From Planctomycetota bacterium (lineage in GTDB: Bacteria > Planctomycetota > Planctomycetia > Gemmatales > HRBIN36), in NCBI GenBank assembly GCA_014584395.1, contig JACTMY010000009.1, positions 1-64,000 on the forward strand: 64,000 nucleotides of DNA, given 5' to 3'. A program made the translations under genes and the position numbers. Below the pieces are notes generated by a model that saw nothing but the letters and a program-made list of their open reading frames with translations, was not told the DNA's origin and searched no databases. Position 1 is the first letter of the stretch; each line of letters begins with the position of its first letter. Shown here one piece after another: positions 1 to 8,430 of the stretch.

Positions 1-199
1 GGACGCGGACATTCAGGAGGTGCTGGACAAGAAGGTGCCCTTGCTGAACATGGTCGATACGAGCACGCCCTTGCCGCCGTTGCCGAAGGGTTGGCCGGCG
101 TGGGTTTGGCTGACCCTTGGGGCGGGGCTGGCGGGTTTGCTGCTCCTGGCTGGTTGGCTCTATTATCGCCATCGCAAGCTCTCGGGGCTGACAGGATAA
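1..199 (+). CDS. C-terminal end of a membrane-anchored protein of unknown function (5' cut by window edge)
   Basis: An open frame enters at the window edge and ends with TAA at 197-199, giving 66 codons. It encodes a short polar stretch, a proline-rich linker (PLPPLPKGWP), a hydrophobic segment (WVWLTLGAGLAGLLLLAGWL) and a basic tail (YYRHRKLSGLTG). That is a typical single C-terminal transmembrane anchor with a cytoplasmic basic end. The same C-terminus recurs in the gene ending at 1793, which lacks 21 codons including the linker and half of the membrane segment. The family is not recognised. It is probably an upstream tandem paralogue of the 777-1793 gene. Confidence 0.75.
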   Translation, partial: DADIQEVLDKKVPLLNMVDTSTPLPPLPKGWPAWVWLTLGAGLAGLLLLAGWLYYRHRKLSGLTG

Positions 200-341
200 A
201 GAGGGAAGAATCATGAAATGATCTCGGCGGTTGTCAAGGAGGAATGCGGGAGGCGCGTTTCGATTCGGATCGGCGATGAGGCGCATCGGATTCCTGTTAA
301 TTGGAAATCAAGTAAAGACCTTTTTAGGGGAGAGTGGAGTC

Positions 342-737
342 ATGTTCATAAGCATAAAAAAGTCACTGATGCTGCGTCGAGCCTTGATTTTTGTGATGGC
401 GTTATCATGTACCGGTTTAGTCGCAATGGATGATCCTCCATCGGGTGTCATTCCCAATGTGCCAAACGTGAAGTATAGCTGCAATGAATCGTTTCATTGT
501 GCATTGCCATGTAATGAACAAACAGGTGAAGCAAGCTGTGTGGAATATCATTACATATACCCATCGCCGCTGCGCTGCAGCTACACAGGAAACCCTCAAC
601 ATAGCTGTACCCCAGTTCTTGTGGTATGCGCTATTAAAAAACGCTTCGATTTCTCGTATTGTGTTAATAGCATGCAATGCGAACACTCTTGGCCGGCAGG
701 TCAAGAAAATGTCCTTGGGTATGGCTGTGATCAATAA
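342..737 (+). CDS. Small secreted cysteine-rich protein, unknown function
   Basis: 131 residues. ATG at 342 follows a GGGGAGAGTGGAG stretch that can serve as ribosome binding site. A longer in-frame start at 231 adds only low-complexity residues before the signal peptide. The N-terminus (FISIKKSLMLRRALIFVMAL) is a basic/hydrophobic signal peptide ending near the Ala-Met-Asp junction. The mature part holds about ten cysteines (for example SCNESFHC, CNEQTGEASC, CSYTGNPQHSC), suggesting a disulfide-stabilised exported protein. The gene lies 39 bases before the 777-1793 gene and has visibly lower GC than the genes from 1819 onward. No family is recognised. Confidence 0.6.
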   Translation: MFISIKKSLMLRRALIFVMALSCTGLVAMDDPPSGVIPNVPNVKYSCNESFHCALPCNEQTGEASCVEYHYIYPSPLRCSYTGNPQHSCTPVLVVCAIKKRFDFSYCVNSMQCEHSWPAGQENVLGYGCDQ

Positions 738-776
738 GCAGTTAATTTGCAAAACCATTTTAACAAGGAGAATGTT

Positions 777-1793
777 ATGGCATATGCATTTGTTCTTTGC
801 ATGACATATGTTAACTATCACATACACCATCAGAACGAATTAATATATCCAGAGGCAAGAATTTCTTTTATGGCTTTCGTGCGGAAGCAACAGGCCGACT
901 TGCCCGTGAGCGGCATATATGAGATTCGGACCACCTTTTCCGAAGCCTGGAAGGCACGTCGCATTAAGGAACTGACTGCTGAATGCCAACAAAAAGACAT
1001 TCCCGTAGATCAAGCGATCGATATGGAAGAATGGGAGCCATATATGGTATGCAAATGGTCGTATGATGGCGACAGAGAAGTCTTATTGTCTTTTCCGGAA
1101 GGAAATCAAGAAATGAGTTTTATTAGAACAAAGGAATATTACGTTGGCGAGAGCAAGGGACAATTTCATATCCATGAAAAAATACCAAGCACACCAACTC
1201 CCGTACATCGACCCTATTTGTTTTATTATGGCATGAATGACTCATTCATGGAATCCTTTAAGAGAGCAAACCGTGTCACTATAATTAGGAATAATCCATA
1301 TGGGGGTGATACGTTGTGCATTTATCATGATAGTAAAGCTGGCAAAGCTGAGCTGCAATTGCAGCTAGACTGCCAGCACAGGCTCCGTAAATACCAGTTT
1401 TATGGCAATGGCGAACTGATTGGACAGGTTGAGATCGATGCCTATCATGTTGAAGGGAGCAAAGCCTTTCCCAGCAGAGCTAAACATGTCTCTTACCGCT
1501 ATAAACACCCAAGCGAGTATGCCGAACGGACCATGATTGCGCGAAGCATTCAATTCCCTGGAACACCACAAGAGATCAGGGATGCCATGAGCTTCCACGT
1601 ACCCAAAAATTCGCATGTCGTTGACCATCAGCTCAAGCAGCAGGGGTATGTGGCCCGGGACGCGGACATTCAGGAGGTGCTGGACAAGAAGGTGCCCTTG
1701 CTGAACATGGTCGATACGAGCACGCCGGGCTTGCTGCTCCTGGCCGGTTGGCTCTATTATCGCCATCGCAAGCTCTCGGGGCTGACGGGATAA
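777..1793 (+). CDS. Membrane-anchored protein of unknown function, tandem paralogue of the 1-199 gene
   Basis: 338 residues. ATG at 777 is six bases after AAGGAG; an in-frame start at 747 has no such site. The N-terminus is weakly hydrophobic. The middle is a mixed alpha/beta domain rich in Tyr, His and Lys that I do not recognise. The C-terminus ends in a short hydrophobic stretch (GLLLLAGWLYYRHRK) shared almost letter for letter with the gene ending at 199. Compared with that copy, 21 codons are missing just before the hydrophobic stretch, so the remaining segment is short for a full membrane crossing. The 5' two thirds is AT-rich and the last 140 bases GC-rich, as if two sources were joined. 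A prepilin-like gene starts 26 bases downstream. Confidence 0.65.
   Translation: MAYAFVLCMTYVNYHIHHQNELIYPEARISFMAFVRKQQADLPVSGIYEIRTTFSEAWKARRIKELTAECQQKDIPVDQAIDMEEWEPYMVCKWSYDGDREVLLSFPEGNQEMSFIRTKEYYVGESKGQFHIHEKIPSTPTPVHRPYLFYYGMNDSFMESFKRANRVTIIRNNPYGGDTLCIYHDSKAGKAELQLQLDCQHRLRKYQFYGNGELIGQVEIDAYHVEGSKAFPSRAKHVSYRYKHPSEYAERTMIARSIQFPGTPQEIRDAMSFHVPKNSHVVDHQLKQQGYVARDADIQEVLDKKVPLLNMVDTSTPGLLLLAGWLYYRHRKLSGLTG
1658..1793 (+). repeat. Second copy of the 1-199 segment, with a 63-base internal deletion
   Basis: Bases 1658 onward match bases 1 onward nearly perfectly through the codons for DTSTP. They then skip 63 bases of the first copy and match again to the stop codon with only a few substitutions. 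The deletion is in frame (21 codons). This is direct-repeat evidence for a recent tandem duplication or gene conversion between neighbouring paralogues. Confidence 0.85.
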
Positions 1794-1818
1794 TTCGCTC
1801 TTTCGATCGAGGTGGGCC

Positions 1819-2733
1819 ATGAGAAAGCGATTTTCAAATCAAGGGTTTACCCTGGTGGAGTTGCTTGTCCTCCTAGGCATCATCGTTTTGCTCATGGGGC
1901 TGCTCCTGCCCGCCATTCAAAAAGTGCGGGCGTTGATGGATCGGCTGACTTGCGCCAGCCAGGTGAGGCAACTCGGCGTGGCCCTCACCGCCTATCACAC
2001 GCAGTTTGGCTACCTGCCCGCCGGGTGCAGTTACCGCGATGGGCTGGACCCGCAGCCGTTCGCCAGTTGGTGCCTGAAAATCACGCCCTTTTTGGAGCAT
2101 GACGAAATCTGGTCCATGGCCATTCGCGCGTTTCAGCAAGAAAAGAATTTCAAAACTCCAGTCCACGACGCCCTGCTGGGCCGCGTCGTCAAGGAATTCA
2201 CCTGCCCCTCGGATTATCGCTTGCGGCAACCCAAGATATGGGGCCGGCTCGAGGCCCCGCTGCTGCGAACGGCCTTTACCTCCTATTTGGGCGTGAACGG
2301 CATCGATCAAACGACCAAGGATGGCATGCTCTATCTGGATTCCAAAATCCGCTTCAGGGACGTCCATGATGGGTTAAGTCACACGCTGCTGGTCGGCGAG
2401 CGGCCGCCTTCGGCCCTGATGAACGCCGGCTGGTGGTATGCGGGGCAGGGCATGCGCGACAACGGGGCGGGCGAGATGCACCTGGGCGTGCAGGAGCGCA
2501 ACACCTATCGGACCGATTATTTTTATCGGCTCAATTGTCCCGATGGTCCGTGGGAATATGGGCCGGGCCATTTGTTTGTGCAATGCCACATGTTTCATTT
2601 CTGGAGCGTGCATCAGGGCGGCGCCCATTTCCTCATGGCGGATGGGTCGGTCCATTTTCTGCACTACTCGGCCAAAACCGTTCTTCCGGCCTTGGCGACG
2701 CGGGCCGGGGGCGAGCCGATCCATCTGGACTGA
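1819..2733 (+). CDS. DUF1559 family protein with prepilin-type N-terminal cleavage/methylation signal
   Basis: 304 residues. The N-terminus carries the type IV pilin-like motif GFTLVELLVLLGIIVLLMG, in which cleavage after Gly and methylation of Phe by a prepilin peptidase is expected, followed by a hydrophobic helix. The body has the DUF1559 (SBP_bac_10) features common in planctomycetes: a CxSxxR-like opening, a FTCPSD motif, and the C-terminal HQGGAHFLMADGSVHFL signature. These pseudopilin-like proteins are strongly expanded in Planctomycetes; their function is unproven. GAGGTGG precedes the ATG. The gene follows the two unknown genes and ends at a hairpin shared with the convergent neighbour. 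Confidence 0.93.
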   Translation: MRKRFSNQGFTLVELLVLLGIIVLLMGLLLPAIQKVRALMDRLTCASQVRQLGVALTAYHTQFGYLPAGCSYRDGLDPQPFASWCLKITPFLEHDEIWSMAIRAFQQEKNFKTPVHDALLGRVVKEFTCPSDYRLRQPKIWGRLEAPLLRTAFTSYLGVNGIDQTTKDGMLYLDSKIRFRDVHDGLSHTLLVGERPPSALMNAGWWYAGQGMRDNGAGEMHLGVQERNTYRTDYFYRLNCPDGPWEYGPGHLFVQCHMFHFWSVHQGGAHFLMADGSVHFLHYSAKTVLPALATRAGGEPIHLD

Positions 2734-2789
2734 CGCCTCGCCGTCGCCTGATCGGGAGACCAGGCCACAACGGGGGCATGAAAAGAAAA

Positions 2790-2828
2790 GTCCCCAGGTG
2801 CCCGAACTGATTCAAGGCACATGGGGAC
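2790..2828 (-). terminator. Intrinsic-terminator-like hairpin between convergent genes
   Basis: 13-base arms (GTCCCCAGGTGCC at 2790-2802 and GGCACATGGGGAC at 2816-2828) pair with a single mismatch around a 13-base loop. On the minus strand the hairpin is followed by a CTTTTCTTTT tract (plus-strand 2780-2789 is AAAAGAAAAG), which fits termination of the leftward VCBS-repeat gene. It may also serve the rightward DUF1559 gene, although no clear T-tract follows on that strand. Confidence 0.7.
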
Positions 2829-2886
2829 CCAATCTTAATCTTGGCAGGCTGCGATCGAAGGGCTTGCCATCAGCCGAGCCTGCGGG

Positions 2887-4077
2887 TCAATTGCGGTAGT
2901 AGACCCAAACGAACCCGGTCCTCTCCTCCTTCATAAACTCGCTGCGCTTCTGATACAACGCGCCGAATTCTTTGCTGAGTTTAATCCGTTCGGTTTCGTC
3001 CTTCTCTTCATTCATTTTTTTCGAGAGTTTGGAAGCTTCTTCCTGCCATTCACGCAGCTTCTTTTTGAACTCCTCCTCGGTCAGCCCCTTGGCGGGTTCG
3101 ATGAGTGTCACCGAATCGCCGACGAGCAGGTCCAGCTTGCCATCGCCGTTGACGTCCGCCGCCCAAACGCGCGTGGACGTGGTCGGTCCGACCAGTTGAT
3201 CATCCTTGAGCGTTTCGCCATCTGCCACGGCCTTGCCCGGCTTGATCAGCGGCTTGAACGGCAGCAATTCGGGCGGTTTGCCCTTGCCCGCCACGTTCTC
3301 CGCCCATTGGACGCCGCCCTCGGTGGAGCCGCTGAGGATGTCCAGGTCGCCGTCGCCATCCCAATCGATGACGAAGGGATCGCTGTGGGCGCCGCGGATG
3401 CGCAGGGGCTGTTTGCCCGCCTTGAGTTGTTCCGCTTTGGGAAGGAATTGGCCCTTGCCGTGCCCTTTGAACCAGTAGAAGGTGCCGGCGAAGTTGCCGA
3501 CGACGAGATCGAGATGACCATCGCCGTCCCAATCCACGGCGAAGGGCCGCGTGCAAATGCGCTCGATGTCATTTTGCTCGCCCTTGACGGGAATGATCAA
3601 GGGTTCGCCGTCCGTGCCCTTGAGCACTTCCGCGGGTTGGAAGGCGCCGTCGGGCTTGCCGCGAAGCACATAGAAGAGGCCCGCCATGGATTCTTCGTAG
3701 CGGGAATAGGTTCCGGAAAGGATGTCGAGATAGCCGTCGCCGTCAATATCCACTAACTGTGGAGTCGAGGAGGTGCATCACCACACGCCCGGCACTTCGG
3801 CCGCCTTGCCCCCCGCTTGGAGCCAGGTTCCAGCGGCAAACTGTTCGCCGCCCTGATGCTTGAACACTTTGATCTTGCCGCCCGCGAATTGCCCGACGAG
3901 CAACTCCGGCTTGCCATCGCCATCGATATCCGCCCAGCAGGGACAGGCATACCCCGGGGCCTCCACGCGAACCGCCTGGTCGCCGGCCATCAAGCGAACG
4001 GGGGGCTTGAAGTCGGCCGCGCCGCTCCAGGCGGCGCCGCCGCCGGCCAGGATCAATGTAAGCCAAAGTCGTTTCAT
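2887..4077 (-). CDS. Secreted FG-GAP/VCBS repeat protein interrupted by one in-frame TGA (candidate selenoprotein or nonsense allele)
   Basis: ATG at 4077 has AAAGGAG upstream and opens a signal peptide (MKRLWLTLILAGGGAAW). Calcium-binding-type FG-GAP/VCBS blades follow, each with a D-x-D-G-D-G loop (WADIDGDGKPEL, VDIDGDGYLDIL, VDWDGDGHLDLV, IDWDGDGDLDIL, ADVNGDGKLDLL), then a charged coiled C-terminal region near 3000-3100. The frame is open on both sides of one TGA at 3778-3780 (codon 100), which is immediately followed by a TGC cysteine codon. Both halves share the same reading frame and the stop sits just before a conserved blade, so the two halves are one gene. Either TGA is read as selenocysteine (giving a Sec-Cys pair) or this is a single nonsense mutation. 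Exported, beta-propeller-like; the ligand is unknown. Confidence 0.75.
3749..3763 (-). promoter_or_regulatory. Small hairpin downstream of the in-frame TGA (bacterial SECIS-like candidate)
   Basis: On the minus strand, 14 bases after the TGA at 3778-3780, TCCAC and GTGGA form a 5-base stem around the loop AGTTA, which carries the GU that bacterial SECIS minihelices expose. Distance and size are near those of known bacterial elements, but a 5-base stem occurs often by chance. This is a suggestion, not proof. Confidence 0.3.
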
Positions 4078-4404
4078 GAACTCGATCTCCTTTGTCGTCA
4101 GCATGGGGTTGCATCCAGTAGGCAGCTGCTATCCAAACAAGTGTACAGAATCGGCGTTCAGGAGATCAAGCCTCATGGTGCGATTGGGACAGGAATGCTC
4201 CGCTTAAGAATAAATTCAAAACGATTGGGCAGAGCCTGCATGGACGATCTGCCATGCGGTTCAAGAGGTGAGATCAGCATCGTGGAGGCCAAGGAATGGT
4301 TTTCTTGCGGCGGCGCGATGATCAAGATTCTCCGCCAGCTTGCCCATGGATCGCCAAGTGATTACTGTAACAGCCAACGACGCGTCTCATGGAGAAGAAC
4401 CAAC

Positions 4405-5151
4405 GTGTTTGCTGCGTTTGAAGAATATGCCGTTTATATCGTGATCGCGGGCCTGGTCGCGCTGATCATCGGCTGGATCGCGCTCATCGCGGCGGCGTTT
4501 CGCGTTGGCAAGGCTTGGGGCTATGGCGTCCTCCTCATGCCGCCTGTCGCTCTATTGTTTATTCCAAAGCATTATGGGATGGCCCGCCGGCCGCTACTGT
4601 TCATCCTTTGGGGACTGATCATTGGCAGCTTGCCCTATCTGGTCAGCCGGCTGGGAAACGTCTTCATCGACCTTGGACCATACGAACGGATGGTGGAAGG
4701 AGAGTTGCATCTGACACTCACGGGTTGGGATCGCAAGGACTACAGTGTGTTGAAAGCCAGGCCGGGGACCGTCGTGCTGCAAATGGCGAACTCGGACGTG
4801 GACGATGCGACGCTGGAGTTGATCCTGCCCATGGCTGGACTGAAAGAGCTGGACTTGAACGACACAGCCATCACCGATGCAGGGTTGGCGAAATTGGCTG
4901 CGTTTAAAAATCTGAAAGTGTTGCGGCTGCGGAACACCAAGGTGACGGATGCCGCTTTCCAAAAATGGATGGCCAGTTTGGAACATCTCATGGAAGTGGA
5001 CGTCCGCGGCACCACGATTGCGCCCGAAACCATCAGGCAGTGGCGGCAGGCGAAGACTGGACGCAAGGCCATGGTCGACCGGCCCCCGGCCCTTCCAGCC
5101 CCTTCCACGCCGGGTGGGAATTCCAACCAATTGCAGCCGCCAGGCGGCTAG
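4405..5151 (+). CDS. Membrane protein with leucine-rich repeats
   Basis: 248 residues from a GTG at 4405 preceded by GGAGAAG. The frame is open further upstream, but that part contains no plausible domain and mostly lies antisense to the VCBS gene. Three hydrophobic segments occupy roughly residues 8-32, 38-52 and 58-78. A soluble part with planctomycete-style leucine-rich repeats follows (LKELDLNDTAITDAGLAKL, LKVLRLRNTKVTDAAF, LMEVDVRGTTI), then a proline-rich tail. Such LRR proteins generally mediate protein contacts; the partner is unknown. The gene-free stretch 4078-4404 between it and the divergent VCBS gene should hold both promoters, but I see no clear boxes. Confidence 0.7.
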   Translation: MFAAFEEYAVYIVIAGLVALIIGWIALIAAAFRVGKAWGYGVLLMPPVALLFIPKHYGMARRPLLFILWGLIIGSLPYLVSRLGNVFIDLGPYERMVEGELHLTLTGWDRKDYSVLKARPGTVVLQMANSDVDDATLELILPMAGLKELDLNDTAITDAGLAKLAAFKNLKVLRLRNTKVTDAAFQKWMASLEHLMEVDVRGTTIAPETIRQWRQAKTGRKAMVDRPPALPAPSTPGGNSNQLQPPGG

Positions 5152-5216
5152 GCAACTTGTGGACTCCATGATTGCGCGGCTCTTCATGCCCATTGATGTC
5201 AATTCAGGAGAATGCC

Positions 5217-6056
5217 ATGCCTTTTGAACTCATCCCCGATGCCTATGGCGATCCGCGCAATGCCATTGCCTGCGCCATGGCTTGCGAACTCGCCTATCTC
5301 CGCGACGGCGCCGAGGGAGCGTCTGCGTTCCAGAGAGAGTTCGGCATGGAGGCCAAGCTGATCAGCGTGGACAACACCCAAGTGTACGTCGCTCAGAATG
5401 ACCAGCACGTGCTGGCGGCGTTTCGCGGGTCAGAGTCGCCCACGAGCCTGGACGGCCTGAAGGATTGGCTGCTGACCAATGCCGTCAATTTGTTGATCGT
5501 TCCCGAAGGCCGCATCGGGACGGATTTCATCGCGGCTGGCGTGGGGGCCCGCTTTCACAAGGGGTTCATGGCCGCCCTGGCCGATGTTTGGGACCCGCTG
5601 ATCGCAGTCGTCGAGCCTGCTGTGGCTTCCGGCGATCGGCTCTTGTGGGTGACGGGCCACAGTCTGGGCGGGGCCTTGGCTCAACTGGCCGCCTGGCGCT
5701 TCAACCGCAAAGCACTGCAAGTCCATCAAGTGTACACCTTCGGAGCGCCCATGGTCGGCAACAAGGCCGCCAACGATGCCTTTGACAAGGAATTCGCTGG
5801 GCACATCTTTCGCTACGTCCATCTTGCCGATCTGGTCCCTCGGCTGCCAACGATCAGCTTGATCGCCAACGAGTACCGCCATTGCCAAAAGGAAATGGGC
5901 GTCGGCGAAGGGGACGCCCAAGCTTGCTTGTCGGGATTGGCTGGCAAAATGGTTCAAGGCATCCTGAGCGCCAGCCTCATCGATGATATCTGGAGCGCCA
6001 TGCAATCCCGGCTGTCGGCCCATGACATTGTCAACTACCGCAAACTCATCAAGTAA
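5217..6056 (+). CDS. Class 3 (fungal-type) lipase family protein
   Basis: 279 residues. ATG at 5217 follows TTCAGGAGAATGCC. The alpha/beta-hydrolase nucleophile elbow GHSLGGALAQLAAW is followed by YTFGAPMVGN, both hallmarks of the Lipase_3 family. The catalytic Ser lies in GHSLG, the likely Asp in HLADLVPRLP, and the likely His in SAHDIVNY close to the C-terminus. The oxyanion region resembles AAFRGSES. No obvious signal peptide, so it may act inside the cell. Expected to hydrolyse glycerol or other carboxyl esters; the substrate cannot be told from sequence. It stands alone between an LRR gene and a gene-poor region. Confidence 0.88.
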   Translation: MPFELIPDAYGDPRNAIACAMACELAYLRDGAEGASAFQREFGMEAKLISVDNTQVYVAQNDQHVLAAFRGSESPTSLDGLKDWLLTNAVNLLIVPEGRIGTDFIAAGVGARFHKGFMAALADVWDPLIAVVEPAVASGDRLLWVTGHSLGGALAQLAAWRFNRKALQVHQVYTFGAPMVGNKAANDAFDKEFAGHIFRYVHLADLVPRLPTISLIANEYRHCQKEMGVGEGDAQACLSGLAGKMVQGILSASLIDDIWSAMQSRLSAHDIVNYRKLIK

Positions 6057-6344
6057 CAGCGAGCATGCAGCAACAAGGTCAATGCGCTGGCCGCTGCCGT
6101 TCGCACGCCTTGGAATGATTGGGATAAAGATCGTGTCGTTGCCGGGGTCTTCCTGGAGTCGCCGGCGCCGCCGTCGTCGAGTTTAGCTGAGCCGCCCTGT
6201 GACAGCAATATGTCACCGAGCAGCGTGCGGGAGGTGGACTCACGGACAAGATGGGTTAGAAGTGGAAAAAATGAGCAACTGCCGGAGAAGGTGGCAACTT
6301 AAAATGTGTTCGATTCGTGCCACCGTGGGTGAAATTTATCATCA

Positions 6345-6707
6345 CTATCGAAGACGTTGATAATAATCACCGCCAAATGTACGTTCGACATTCTCATCGG
6401 AATCAAACTCGAAAGCTACAGTTGCATCCTCTTTTTTGCCACGGCCAATTCGTTCCAATTCCTCTCGCACAAGCTGTGCAATATTGTCGACAATGCCATT
6501 TCTTTTACAAATTACCAAATCATGAACTTTTTGAAGAACACGTATACTCGGAAATTCACATCCCTCTGCGGCAAGATGTGAATGTTGTGGAGCGGGCAGA
6601 TCGATTGAAAGTGTCTCAATACATTTGCTTCTACGATATTAAGATTTCGCGAGCATTCCTTTTTCAACCGGTCAGCTCGATCAAAATCTTCCTGGCTCAG
6701 TTTTCAT
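6345..6707 (-). pseudogene. Frameshifted remnant of an unidentified gene
   Basis: On the minus strand a Shine-Dalgarno-like GGAAGGAGG stands before ATG at 6707 (M-K-T-E-P-G). The frame then shifts and continues as QEDFDRADRLKKECSRN. A second shift leads to a 97-residue open stretch (6345-6638) without an ATG, including VHDLVICKRNGIVDNIAQL and a C-terminus ending in DYYQRLR then TAG. The three pieces together look like a roughly 120-residue protein broken by two frameshifts. The family is not recognised. The surrounding gene-free stretch (6057-6967) has lower GC than its neighbours, and I see nothing else in it. Confidence 0.45.
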
Positions 6708-6967
6708 TTGATCGTTGCACCTCCTTCCATACTCAGCTTTCCTTACTTTCTTCCGATTATGCCAGCTTTTCGTTCTCCTTTTAGCCCTAATTTTCTTGCC
6801 TCTTCAATGCACCAATTATGTGCCCAGAGGAAGGCTATTGAGCCTGGGCCGCGGACGAAGTACGTATGAAAGTCGGCGATCCGAGCTTTGTAACCGGACA
6901 CCTGTTCCGAACCTGAACCCCTATATCGAGCGGAATCGCGTTGAGATTCAGTCTGGATTGACCGACG

Positions 6968-7219
6968 TTAGGATTTGCTTAGCTTGGATTCAAGAAACGA
7001 GATGGCCGACGACAGAGTTGCGAAATGAGGGTAATCGGTTTCGGCAATCTCAAGTCCTAAGCGTTTGTGAATGGCGATGATGAAATTGAGGAAATCCATC
7101 GAATCCAGGTCCAATTGATCACGCAGCGGCACGTTGTCGCGGAGCGTGGCTGGATCCGCCTCCGGTGCGACCCCAATCAGTGCACTCAAGATAATGTCCT
7201 TCAGTTCGTCGCGATTCAT
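6968..7219 (-). CDS. Acyl carrier protein
   Basis: 83 residues. The ATG at 7219 overlaps the stop of the upstream E2 gene (ATGA), which marks translational coupling. The acidic four-helix ACP fold is indicated by LRDQLDLDSMDFLNFI, with the phosphopantetheine-accepting serine in D-S-M (canonical D-S-L) and a following ETDYPHFATLSSAISFL. It would carry acyl intermediates as thioesters. It is the last gene of the dehydrogenase operon, not part of a fatty acid synthesis cluster, so it may be a specialised carrier. Its partner enzymes are not visible here. Confidence 0.88.
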   Translation of the reverse strand: MNRDELKDIILSALIGVAPEADPATLRDNVPLRDQLDLDSMDFLNFIIAIHKRLGLEIAETDYPHFATLSSAISFLESKLSKS

Positions 7220-8430
7220 AGCTTCGCAGGCTCCTGTAGCCATCGGTCTAGGGCGCGCAAGAATAGTCCGCCTCGGTGGCCGTCGCTGACACGGTGGTCG
7301 GCTGCCAAGGTTGCAGTGATGATCGGCCGCGGCACGATTTGGCCGTCCACGATCCACGGGCGCTGGACGATGGAGCCAAAGCCAACGATGGCTACCTGGG
7401 GTGGATTGATGATGCCATAAACGGACTCCACGCCTTGTTCACCCAGATTGGTCACGGTAAAGGTCGGGTCGGTCATCTCCGACGCCCGCAAAGCGCCGGT
7501 TCGGGTGCGCTGCACAAGATCGCGCAGCTTCACCATCAGTTCCTCGAGAGAAAGGCGGTCGACATGATGAATGGCCGGCGCGATGAGGCCGCCTTGCCGC
7601 AGCGACACCGCCACGCCGATATGAATATCTTTGGCGATCACACCTTGTTGACCATCCCAGAGAGCATTCAACTCCGGGGTTTCACGCAGCGCCAGAGCGA
7701 CGGCTTTGATCAGCAAGGTTGCGTAAAGGATGCGATCCGGAACGGGCAGGGCGGCGTTCTTCTCGGCCAGCCAGGAGAGGGCCGAGTGCATGTCGATGCT
7801 CGTGCTCAAGTAATAATGAGGAATCTCGCGTTTGGACCGGCTCATGGCAGCGGCGATGGCCTGGCGGATTCGGGCCATGCGCGCGGCGGGTTCAGAGACG
7901 GATGCGGTCGTCGTCGCTGGCGGGGCCGTGGAAACGGCCGCCTTGGCTGCCGCCGCCTTTTCAACGTCTTCCAGCGAGATGGCTCCGCCTCTGCCAGTTC
8001 CATGAATCGATTCGGGGTCGACTCCCAGTTCGCGAGCGCGCTTGCGAGCGGCAGGCGACATCAAGGCGCGCTGGCCCACGGTTGACGGCTTGACAGTCGG
8101 CGCGAGAGGGGGCGCCTCCAAGGGCTTGGCAGCGGCAGTTTGGCCCGCGGCAGGAGCGGCAACGACCGGTTGGCGGATCGCTTCCGGCGGAGCACCTTCT
8201 TCCTTGATGATCGCCAGGACGGTGCCGACCGGGACCGTGCTGCCTTCTGGCACCAGAATTTGCTCCAAAACGCCAGACGTGAAGCATTCCACTTGGATGG
8301 TGCCCTTGTCGGTTTCCACTTCGGCGATCAAATCGCCTCGATGTACGGCATCGCCTGGCTTTTTCAACCATTCGACCAGGATGCCTTCCTGCATGTCCGT
8401 GCCCAATTTGGGCATCAGAAATTCAGCCAT
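7216..8430 (-). CDS. pdhC: Dihydrolipoamide acyltransferase (E2) of a 2-oxoacid/acetoin dehydrogenase complex
   Basis: 404 residues. There is one N-terminal lipoyl domain (about residues 1-80) with the lipoylated lysine in ETDKGT, an Ala/Pro-rich linker, an E3/E1-binding domain ([15 protein letters not shown]...GTGRGGAI, about 125-160), and a catalytic acyltransferase domain ending with the DHRVSDG active-site motif. It transfers acetyl groups from E1-bound thiamine adducts to CoA. It starts 8 bases inside the 3' end of the E1 beta gene and ends inside the start of the ACP gene. An acetoin dehydrogenase E2 is an alternative substrate assignment. Confidence 0.92.
   Translation of the reverse strand: MAEFLMPKLGTDMQEGILVEWLKKPGDAVHRGDLIAEVETDKGTIQVECFTSGVLEQILVPEGSTVPVGTVLAIIKEEGAPPEAIRQPVVAAPAAGQTAAAKPLEAPPLAPTVKPSTVGQRALMSPAARKRARELGVDPESIHGTGRGGAISLEDVEKAAAAKAAVSTAPPATTTASVSEPAARMARIRQAIAAAMSRSKREIPHYYLSTSIDMHSALSWLAEKNAALPVPDRILYATLLIKAVALALRETPELNALWDGQQGVIAKDIHIGVAVSLRQGGLIAPAIHHVDRLSLEELMVKLRDLVQRTRTGALRASEMTDPTFTVTNLGEQGVESVYGIINPPQVAIVGFGSIVQRPWIVDGQIVPRPIITATLAADHRVSDGHRGGLFLRALDRWLQEPAKL

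Noticed and set aside
3196..3756. 186-codon plus-strand frame antisense to the VCBS-repeat gene
   Set aside because: It is the mirror of the repeated D-x-D-G-D-G codons on the opposite strand; no RBS and no domain.
7276..8085. 269-codon plus-strand frame opposite the E2 gene
   Set aside because: Antisense shadow of a well-supported E2 coding frame with no recognisable features.
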